The notes beneath the pieces were generated by a model. That model was not told the origin of the DNA. It did no database searches and saw nothing but the letters and a program-made list of their open reading frames with translations. Positions 8,400-14,689 of a stretch of 27,053 bases of DNA are shown one piece after another. Position 1 is the first letter of the stretch. Every line of letters starts with the position of its first letter. The position numbers and the translations under genes are program-made. Source of the DNA: Lachnoclostridium sp. UBA3262 (GTDB lineage Bacteria > Bacillota > Clostridia > Lachnospirales > Lachnospiraceae); the NCBI GenBank assembly GCA_002362575.1, contig DEUM01000073.1, positions 1 through 27,053 of the forward strand. Reading direction: 5' to 3'.

Positions 8400-8447
8400 G
8401 TTTATGTGGCTTGGAACGGCGAGTATGAATTTGAGAGGAGATTAACA

Positions 8448-8999
8448 ATGGAAAAGGTAATTGCAATCATAATCTGCTTTGCACTTTCGATGTCATTAAC
8501 AGGTTGCGAGAAGGCGCCTGTATCCGAGAGTAGTGAACCATCAAGCTCTAGGCGTGTAATCAAATGGTTTGATTGCCTTAACGGTGATGAAATGGTTTGG
8601 GACGACATCCGAGAGTATAATATAGACGAATTTTCAGGAGTTACTTTCCGTTGGCATGGTGATTATTTGGAAGCTGTGACAGATGAGGAAACCGTTACAC
8701 TTTATACTGGAATGCCAATATGGAGCGTCTATTTCTATGACTTGACTGGGGATGGCAATCCAGAAATATGTTCAACAATAAGCTTTGGTTCAGGAATGGT
8801 AGATAATCGAATCATTGTTTACGATTATGTCGGCGGTGCAAGTTATGAACTTTCGGATCGATGCAATTTTGACTATGTTCTCAATATACAAGGGGATTCT
8901 CTTATTGTTGAAAAGCGTGCATATATGCAAGATGAAATTATTGAATCAGGAGAACTGGTATTTTTGGATGATACAATTCAGATAAAAGCAGAAGGATAA
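8448..8999 (+). CDS. small lipoprotein of unknown function
   Basis: The product is 183 residues. The N-terminus is a lipoprotein signal with lipobox LTGC, placing the lipidated Cys at residue 19, followed by a Ser-rich linker. The body is acidic and beta-rich, with DLTGDGNPEI as its most striking string. That resembles the Asp-rich loop of FG-GAP or VCBS-type repeats, which often bind calcium. I chose ATG 8448 because GAGAGGAG lies 8 bases upstream; an in-frame GTG at 8406 would bury the signal peptide and lacks a ribosome site. It stands alone between two decayed genes. It should be anchored to the outer face of the membrane; partner and role are unknown. Confidence 0.75.
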   Translation: MEKVIAIIICFALSMSLTGCEKAPVSESSEPSSSRRVIKWFDCLNGDEMVWDDIREYNIDEFSGVTFRWHGDYLEAVTDEETVTLYTGMPIWSVYFYDLTGDGNPEICSTISFGSGMVDNRIIVYDYVGGASYELSDRCNFDYVLNIQGDSLIVEKRAYMQDEIIESGELVFLDDTIQIKAEG

Positions 9000-9045
9000 A
9001 TTCCGGTTTGTGGTATGTTATAAATCAAATGGAATGGGGTGTGAT

Positions 9046-9361
9046 ATGAGTAAAATAATTGTAAAAGAAACTCAGATTAATGTAATGCGAATAAACGAAG
9101 AAGACTACATATGCCTGACTGATTTCTAATTATGGCGAATTCGCCACAATTAGAAATCAGTCAGGTCTTAATAGTTTTAAGATTAGTGTTAAGGAATTTG
9201 TAGCAAAAACGAATGCTATATGTATTTAAGCTAAAGCAGGAAGGTATGGCGGCACATATGCGCATAAAGATATTGCTTTTGAATTTGCAATGTGGATTAG
9301 CCCGGAATTCAAAATTTATATTTTCATGTTAAAATGCAGAAACTCAAGAAAAAATTGTTGA
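9046..9361 (+). pseudogene. decayed KilA-N domain gene
   Basis: The ATG at 9046 opens MSKIIVKETQINV and then EEDYICLTDF before a TAA at 9127. In another frame, from 9164, GLNSF is followed by a conceptual stretch with TNAI, then after a stop AGRYGGTYAHKDIAFEF and MWISPEFKIYI. These are the characteristic strings of KilA-N proteins, DNA-binding proteins common in phages and mobile islands. The 30-40 residues normally between ICLTD and GLNSF are gone and a palindrome stands at the junction. The C-terminal part is also lost, and the frame runs into the -35 of the next promoter. The gene is dead: stops, frameshift and internal deletion. Confidence 0.75.
9114..9165. repeat. 52-bp near-perfect palindrome inside the KilA-N remnant
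   Basis: Two 26-bp arms meet at a central GAATTC with no loop and differ at one position only. The left arm is the KilA-N coding sequence for CLTDF; the right arm is its inverted copy. It sits exactly where the middle of the gene is missing. No T run follows on either strand, so it is not a terminator. Confidence 0.9.
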
Positions 9362-9387
9362 CAGGAAGAAATATAGTATGCTACAAT
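9358..9387 (+). promoter_or_regulatory. sigma-A-type promoter of the aspS-gatCAB operon
   Basis: TTGACA at 9358-9363 and TACAAT at 9382-9387 are separated by 18 bases, close to the housekeeping consensus. The expected start of transcription is near 9394, just before the T-box leader. Confidence 0.85.
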
Positions 9388-9393
9388 GTTAGG

Positions 9394-9677
9394 CAAAGCA
9401 ATGAAGGAACCGAATGTTTATGCAGTGACTTTACGACAGGGAGGAACGCCATCGACTGAAAACGTTCCATGGAAGCGGTAAGCAGGAGAACATTCCGGAG
9501 CTGATAAGTTGAAAGCTTTTGAACATGGTAAATAAGCTTATCCGGCTGACATCGTTATATGTCATTATGAGAGGAGATACAACGGGGTGTCTCAACGCGG
9601 GTGGTACCGCGGGTTTATTCATAATACGAAATTTGCCCGTCCCAGAAAAAACAGGAATGTTTTTTCTGGGACTTTTT
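9394..9677 (+). promoter_or_regulatory. T-box riboswitch, probable Asn specifier (AAC) overlapping Glu (GAA)
   Basis: T-box leaders sense uncharged tRNA and let transcription pass a terminator. The invariant T-box core GGGTGGTACCGCG is at 9599-9611, and a strong terminator follows. Stem I runs from about 9405 to 9505. Its distal hairpin is closed by GGAACG and CGTTCC, and the 3' side reads GCGGTAAGC then GGAGAACATTCCGG. Aligned by eye with the glyQS leader of Bacillus, the specifier falls on AAC (9489-9491) followed by a purine. Shifting one base gives GAA (9488-9490). AAC fits Asn-tRNA supply by the downstream genes. An overlapping Asn/Glu specifier has been reported for the transamidation operon of Clostridium acetobutylicum. 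The T-box call is certain; the specifier is inferred. Confidence 0.93.
9639..9677 (+). terminator. T-box-controlled terminator
   Basis: A 14-bp perfect stem (GTCCCAGAAAAAAC with its complement) and 6-base loop are followed by TTTTT. The upstream part of this region can alternatively pair around the T-box core to form the antiterminator, the usual switch. Confidence 0.9.
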
Positions 9678-9744
9678 GTTGTGGAAGTGCGAAGCACGGA
9701 GCAATCGGCTTTCACAACATTTGTGAAAGCAAGGAGGAATGAAC

Positions 9745-11076
9745 ATGGATTTTTTAACAGGCAAGACAGAGAAGAAAACACTTGATATCTCCGAAATTCT
9801 CTTAGGAGATTATGAAGGAGAAGAAGTTCGGATAAATGGGGCAATCCATAAAATCAGAGATATGGGTGATATGGCATTTATTGTCCTGCGAAAGAGAGAA
9901 GGGCTTGTGCAGACTGTCTATGAGGAAGGGCTGACGAATATAAGCATAAAGGATTTACACGAGGAAGATACCGTTGAAGTAAGTGGCGTGGTTGCCAAGG
10001 AGGAGCGTGCCCCGCAGGGCTTTGAGATACGGCTTCGCGAGGTAAAAGTCCTTTCCCAGCCGACAGAAGCGATGCCGATCGCAGTAAACAAGTGGAAGTT
10101 GAATACCTCCTTGGAGGCAAAGCTGGATTACCGTCCGCTGACACTCCGCAATGTCAGGGAACGTGCCAAGTTCCGCATACAGGAGGGGATTGTGAGAGGA
10201 TTCCGTGATTTTCTGCAACAAAAAGGATTTACAGAAATCCATTCCCCGAAAATCGGGGCGCGTGGAGCTGAGGGCGGGGCAAACCTGTTCCGGCTGGAAT
10301 ATTTTCACAAGCACGCTGTGCTGGCTCAGAGTCCCCAGTTTTACAAACAGATGATGGTAGGGGTGTTTGACAGAGTGTTTGAGGCGGCGCCGGTGTTCCG
10401 GGCGGAGAAGCATAACACGAAGCGGCATTTGAACGAATATACGTCACTGGACTTTGAGATGGGATACATCGACAGCTTTCAGGATATTATGGAAATGGAA
10501 ACTGGATTTTTGCAGTATACAATGAAGCTTTTAGAAAAAGATTATGAAAAAGAGCTACAGCTGCTCGGTGTGACACTGCCGAAGACAGACCGGATTCCAC
10601 AGGTACGGTTTGATGAAGCGAAAAAGTTAGTGGCAGAAAAGTATGACCATGTGATTCGCAATCCGTATGACCTTGAGCCAGAAGAAGAAGTGCTGATTGG
10701 GAGATATTTTAAAGAGGAAATGGATGCGGACTTTGTATTTGTCACCCATTATCCATCGAAAAAAAGACCTTTTTATGCAATGGATGATCCGGATGATGCG
10801 ACCTTTACACTGAGCTTTGACTTGTTGTTCCACGGACTGGAAATCACGACTGGCGGACAGCGTATACACGACTACCAGATGCTTACGGATAAGCTGGCAG
10901 AAAGGGGCATGACTGATGAGGGAATGGAGCAATATATGATGATATTCAAACACGGTATGCCGCCGCACGGAGGATTGGGAATCGGTCTGGAGCGGCTGAC
11001 AATGAAGCTGCTCGGTGAGGACAATGTGCGCGAGACGACATTGTTCCCAAGAGATATAAATCGACTGGAACCATAG
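9745..11076 (+). CDS. aspS: nondiscriminating aspartyl-tRNA synthetase, archaeal type
   Basis: This class II synthetase attaches Asp to tRNA-Asp and, in the nondiscriminating form, also to tRNA-Asn. At 443 residues it is the short archaeal/eukaryal type, without the GAD insertion of the ~590-residue bacterial enzyme. The N-terminal OB fold (~25-105) binds the anticodon. Its NGAIHKIRDMG has His35 where discriminating archaeal enzymes have Trp, and ERAPQGFE has Pro90 where they have Lys; both are marks reported for nondiscriminating enzymes. Motif 2 is FRAEKHNTKRH and motif 3 GIGLERLTMKLL. ATG 9745 is preferred over the ATG at 9739 because AAGGAGG (9731-9737) is 7 bases from the former and 1 base from the latter. 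It is the first gene of the T-box-controlled operon, followed by gatCAB, which amidates its mischarged product. Confidence 0.93.
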   Translation: MDFLTGKTEKKTLDISEILLGDYEGEEVRINGAIHKIRDMGDMAFIVLRKREGLVQTVYEEGLTNISIKDLHEEDTVEVSGVVAKEERAPQGFEIRLREVKVLSQPTEAMPIAVNKWKLNTSLEAKLDYRPLTLRNVRERAKFRIQEGIVRGFRDFLQQKGFTEIHSPKIGARGAEGGANLFRLEYFHKHAVLAQSPQFYKQMMVGVFDRVFEAAPVFRAEKHNTKRHLNEYTSLDFEMGYIDSFQDIMEMETGFLQYTMKLLEKDYEKELQLLGVTLPKTDRIPQVRFDEAKKLVAEKYDHVIRNPYDLEPEEEVLIGRYFKEEMDADFVFVTHYPSKKRPFYAMDDPDDATFTLSFDLLFHGLEITTGGQRIHDYQMLTDKLAERGMTDEGMEQYMMIFKHGMPPHGGLGIGLERLTMKLLGEDNVRETTLFPRDINRLEP

Positions 11077-11108
11077 TTTATTTAGAGTTTAGAAGGAGGA
11101 TTGAGAAT

Positions 11109-11402
11109 ATGGCAAATATTATTTCGGATGAGACAATCGAGTATGTTGGGATTCTGGCAAAGCTGGAATTATCAGATGAAGAAAAAAAGCAGGCGAAAAA
11201 GGATATGGGAAGCATGCTGGACTATATTGATAAATTAAATGAACTGGATACAGAAGGGGTGGAACCGATGTCCCATGTGTTCCCGGTACAGAATGTCTTT
11301 CGCGAGGATGAGGTAACAAATGGGGATGACAGAGAGAATATGCTCGCCAATGCACCGGAGAAAAAGGAAGGAACGTATATGGTGCCAAAAACATTTGCAT
11401 AG
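11109..11402 (+). CDS. gatC: Asp-tRNA(Asn)/Glu-tRNA(Gln) amidotransferase subunit C
   Basis: GatC is the small non-catalytic subunit that wraps around GatA and stabilises the GatCAB amidotransferase. The 97-residue product has the usual length and motifs: an N-terminal helix with VGILAKLELSDEE, the MLDYIDKLNELDT segment, VEPMSHV, then FREDEV and a C-terminal VPKTF. It lies 32 bases after aspS with a good GAAGGAGG ribosome site and 31 bases before gatA. Confidence 0.96.
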   Translation: MANIISDETIEYVGILAKLELSDEEKKQAKKDMGSMLDYIDKLNELDTEGVEPMSHVFPVQNVFREDEVTNGDDRENMLANAPEKKEGTYMVPKTFA

Positions 11403-11433
11403 CTACCGTTTCGGCGGAGAAAGGAATGAAATT

Positions 11434-12885
11434 ATGGATTTGATGAGTTTAACAGCCGTAGAACTTGGAAAGAAAATTAAGTCCGGTGAAGTGACGGCGG
11501 TAGAGGCGGCGAAGGCGGCGCTGGATAAAATAAAGGAGATGGATGACCGAATAAACAGTTATGTAACGGTGCTGGACGAGGATGTCATTCTGGCACGGGC
11601 GTCAGAAGTTCAGAAGCAGATAGAGGCAGGGACACTGACCGGAGCGCTCGCGGGTGTTCCGGTTGCCATAAAGGATAATATGTGTACGGAAGGGATTCGG
11701 ACGACATGCAGCTCCAAAATGCTGGAACACTTTAAGCCGACATTTTCTTCGGAGGCGGTGCGGAATCTGGAGAAGGCAGGAGCGGTTATGATTGGGAAGA
11801 CAAATATGGATGAATTTGCCATGGGAAGTACCACAGAGACGTCGGCATACGGCGAGACGAGGAATCCTTATAATAAAGAACATGTTCCGGGCGGCTCCTC
11901 CGGGGGTTCGTGTGCGGCGGTAGCGGCAGAGGAGTGTTCGTTTGCACTTGGTTCGGACACGGGAGGTTCGATTCGCCAGCCAAGTTCATTTTGCGGTGTT
12001 ACGGGGATGAAGCCAACGTATGGCACGGTGTCCCGTTATGGACTGATTGCGTATGGTTCTTCACTAGACCAGATAGGGCCGATTGCAAAGGATGTGACAG
12101 ACTGCGCTGCCATTTTAGAAATTATTTCTTCCTACGATAAAAAGGACAGCACCTCCGTAAAGAGGGAGGACACGGATTTTACTTCTGCTCTGACAGAGGA
12201 TGTAAAGGGAATGAAGATTGGCGTTCCAAGAGATTATTTTGGCGAGGGACTGGATGTGCAGGTAAAGGATGCCATTATGAAGGCGGCAAAGGTGCTTGAG
12301 AGCAAAGGAGCAGTTTTGGAGGAGTTTGATTTGAGTCTGGTCGAGTATGCCATCCCTGCTTATTATGTCATTGCCTCGGCTGAGGCAAGTTCCAATCTTT
12401 CCCGTTTTGACGGTGTGAAGTACGGCTACCGGACAGACGAATACGAGGGACTTCACAATATGTATAAGAAAACCCGTTCCGAGGGCTTCGGAGCAGAGGT
12501 GAAGCGGAGAATCATGCTTGGCTCGTTTGTGCTGAGCAGTGGGTATTATGATGCATATTATCTGAAGGCACTGAGGACAAAAGCTTTGATAAAAAAAGCA
12601 TTCGACAAGGCGTTTGAAAAATACGATGTGATTCTCTCCCCGGCGGCCCCGACGACGGCGCCAAAGCTCGGAGAGAGCCTGAGCGATCCAATCAAAATGT
12701 ATCTTGGCGATATTTACACAATATCTGTAAATCTGGCGGGACTGCCGGGCATTACGCTGCCTTGTGGAATGGATGACAGAGGACTTCCAATCGGCGTTCA
12801 GTTAATCGGCGACTGTTTTCAGGAAAAAAAGATTATCCGGGCTGCTTACAGCTATGAGTGCAGCAGAGGGGAATGGAGGAGATAA
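11434..12885 (+). CDS. gatA: Asp-tRNA(Asn)/Glu-tRNA(Gln) amidotransferase subunit A
   Basis: GatA is the glutaminase subunit: it frees ammonia from glutamine and passes it through a tunnel to GatB. The 483-residue protein belongs to the amidase signature family. The catalytic Ser-cisSer-Lys triad is visible as Lys80 (GVPVAIKDN), Ser155 (PGGSSGGS) and Ser179 (GSDTGGSIRQP), close to the numbering in other GatA proteins. ATG 11434 is chosen because GGAGAAAGGA lies just upstream and the protein then opens with MSLTAVEL, as relatives do. The stop is followed after two bases by gatB, so the two are probably translationally coupled. Confidence 0.97.
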   Translation: MDLMSLTAVELGKKIKSGEVTAVEAAKAALDKIKEMDDRINSYVTVLDEDVILARASEVQKQIEAGTLTGALAGVPVAIKDNMCTEGIRTTCSSKMLEHFKPTFSSEAVRNLEKAGAVMIGKTNMDEFAMGSTTETSAYGETRNPYNKEHVPGGSSGGSCAAVAAEECSFALGSDTGGSIRQPSSFCGVTGMKPTYGTVSRYGLIAYGSSLDQIGPIAKDVTDCAAILEIISSYDKKDSTSVKREDTDFTSALTEDVKGMKIGVPRDYFGEGLDVQVKDAIMKAAKVLESKGAVLEEFDLSLVEYAIPAYYVIASAEASSNLSRFDGVKYGYRTDEYEGLHNMYKKTRSEGFGAEVKRRIMLGSFVLSSGYYDAYYLKALRTKALIKKAFDKAFEKYDVILSPAAPTTAPKLGESLSDPIKMYLGDIYTISVNLAGLPGITLPCGMDDRGLPIGVQLIGDCFQEKKIIRAAYSYECSRGEWRR

Positions 12886-12887
12886 GT

Positions 12888-14333
12888 ATGGCGAAACAAT
12901 ATGAAACTGTGATTGGACTTGAGGTTCATGTCGAGCTCGCGACAAAGACAAAGATTTTCTGTGGCTGTTCTACTGAATTTGGAGGTGCGCCGAATACTCA
13001 TACCTGTCCGGTCTGCACTGGGATGCCGGGCTCGCTTCCTGTGCTGAATAAGCAGGTTGTAGAGTATGCGATGGCGGTAGGGCTGGCACTGAACTGTAAA
13101 ATTAACCAGTATTGCAAATTTGACAGAAAGAATTATTTTTATCCGGATAACCCGCAGAACTACCAGATTTCACAATTGTATCTCCCGATTTGTATAAACG
13201 GTGAGGTTGAAATTGAGGCAGCGGGAGGAAAGAAAAAGATTGGCATACATGAGATTCATATGGAGGAGGACGCTGGAAAGCTCGTTCATGACGACTGGGC
13301 GGACTGCTCGCTCGTAGATTATAACCGTTCCGGTGTGCCTCTTATTGAGATCGTGTCAGAGCCGGATATGAGGAGCGCCGAGGAGGTCATCGCCTATCTC
13401 GAAAAGCTCCGCATGACCATCCAGTATCTGGGTGCATCGGACTGCAAGCTGAACGAGGGCTCTATGCGCGCTGATGTAAACCTCTCGGTACGCGAGGTAG
13501 GGGCAGAAAAATATGGAACCCGGACAGAGATGAAGAACCTGAACTCCTTTAAGGCAATTGCGAGGGCGATAGAGGGTGAGCGTGAGCGGCAAATCGAGCT
13601 TTTGGAAGATGGCGGGGAGGTTATACAGGAAACCAGACGCTGGGATGACAATAAGGAATATTCTTATGCGATGCGCTCCAAGGAGGATGCACAGGATTAT
13701 CGGTATTTTCCGGATCCGGATTTGGTTCCCGTCGTTATCAGTGATGAATGGCTGAAAAAGGTTAAGGATAGCGAGCCGGAATTTCAGGAGGAAAAGGCAG
13801 AGCGGTATAAGAGGGAGTACGGGATTCCAGATTATGATATCTCGATTATTACAGCAAGTAAAAGAATGGCAGATATTTTTGAGGAAACGGTTGCGATTTG
13901 CCATCAGCCGAAAAAGGTGTCAAACTGGCTTATGGTGGAGACTATGCGTCTTTTGAAGGAAAAAGGCATGGAGCCGGAGGATATTACCTTTTCCCCGAAA
14001 AACCTTGCGGTGTTGATTGAAATGACGGAAAAAGGAACGGTAAACTCAACGGTTGCAAAAGAAATTTTTGAAAAAATTTTTGAAGAAAATATTGACGTGG
14101 AGAAGTTTGTGTTGGATAATGGACTTGGGACTGTGCAAGATGAAACAGCCCTGCGGGAAACGATTGAAAAGGTCGTAGAGGATAATCCCCAGTCTGTGGA
14201 GGATTACTGTGCCGGAAAGAAAAAAGCGATTGGTTTTCTGGTGGGACAGACGATGAAGGCAACGCAGGGAAAAGCAGATCCAGGAATGGTAAATAAAATA
14301 TTACAGGAACTGTTAATGGAAAGGGTTAGGTGA
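12888..14333 (+). CDS. gatB: Asp-tRNA(Asn)/Glu-tRNA(Gln) amidotransferase subunit B
   Basis: GatB binds the mischarged tRNA, phosphorylates the Asp or Glu side chain with ATP and amidates it with ammonia from GatA. The 481-residue protein opens ETVIGLEVHVEL. It carries the zinc-site pattern CGCSTEFG...CPVC, then GMPGSLPVLN and DRKNYFYPDNPQNYQISQ, all GatB hallmarks. The C-terminal YqeY-like helical domain ends in GKADPGMVNKIL. GGAGGA just inside the end of gatA and the 2-base gap decide the ATG at 12888. With gatC and gatA it forms the complete heterotrimer. Confidence 0.97.
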   Translation: MAKQYETVIGLEVHVELATKTKIFCGCSTEFGGAPNTHTCPVCTGMPGSLPVLNKQVVEYAMAVGLALNCKINQYCKFDRKNYFYPDNPQNYQISQLYLPICINGEVEIEAAGGKKKIGIHEIHMEEDAGKLVHDDWADCSLVDYNRSGVPLIEIVSEPDMRSAEEVIAYLEKLRMTIQYLGASDCKLNEGSMRADVNLSVREVGAEKYGTRTEMKNLNSFKAIARAIEGERERQIELLEDGGEVIQETRRWDDNKEYSYAMRSKEDAQDYRYFPDPDLVPVVISDEWLKKVKDSEPEFQEEKAERYKREYGIPDYDISIITASKRMADIFEETVAICHQPKKVSNWLMVETMRLLKEKGMEPEDITFSPKNLAVLIEMTEKGTVNSTVAKEIFEKIFEENIDVEKFVLDNGLGTVQDETALRETIEKVVEDNPQSVEDYCAGKKKAIGFLVGQTMKATQGKADPGMVNKILQELLMERVR

Positions 14334-14338
14334 ATTTC

Positions 14339-14689
14339 ATGATTGAGATGAGAAGGGAAAAGCGCTGGCCGGCAAAACTGGAGTTAGAGATTACGACATT
14401 ATTTAAACAGGATAATGTAAGGGTTGAAAATATCAATGCACCGATTGAAGTGATTGATGTGTCGAAAGCGGGAATTGGCTTTCGGACAAAAAGCACACTT
14501 CCGATTGGGTATTATTTTAATGCCAGACTGGTACTTTCCGGAACCGATGCATTAAATTGTGTAGTTCGTATTATCCGCCAGCAAAAACGGGAAGATGATT
14601 TTGTGTACGGATGCGAGATTGTAGGAACAGCTTCCATTATGGACTATGTGATTAACGATTATGCAGCTTCTTTAGAAAATAAGATTTAA
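14339..14689 (+). CDS. PilZ-domain protein, putative cyclic di-GMP receptor
   Basis: The 116-residue protein is essentially one PilZ domain. The two signature parts are seen: RRxxR-type Arg residues near the start (Arg5 and Arg9) and DVSKAGIG (Asp40, Ser42, Gly45), the [DN]xSxxG motif that contacts cyclic di-GMP. PilZ proteins pass the second-messenger signal to partners in motility, exopolysaccharide or envelope synthesis. The start is ATG 14339 or, less likely, GTG 14330, which would overlap the gatB stop. It is the last gene of the T-box operon by position, with no terminator between. Its 3' end overlaps the convergent yfhO-like gene by 38 bases. A link to the neighbouring glycosylation genes is inference. 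Confidence 0.75.
   Translation: MIEMRREKRWPAKLELEITTLFKQDNVRVENINAPIEVIDVSKAGIGFRTKSTLPIGYYFNARLVLSGTDALNCVVRIIRQQKREDDFVYGCEIVGTASIMDYVINDYAASLENKI

Noticed and set aside
8406..8447. GTG start at 8406 for the lipoprotein gene
   Set aside because: No ribosome site, and it would place 14 residues before a typical lipoprotein signal; it also lies almost on the -10.
9114..9165. Palindrome as transcription terminator, phage attachment site or operator
   Set aside because: No T-run on either strand and it copies the adjacent coding sequence; a mutational inverted duplication explains it better.
9519..9785. Open frame running through the T-box leader into aspS
   Set aside because: It crosses the T-box core and the terminator stem; explained by the RNA element.
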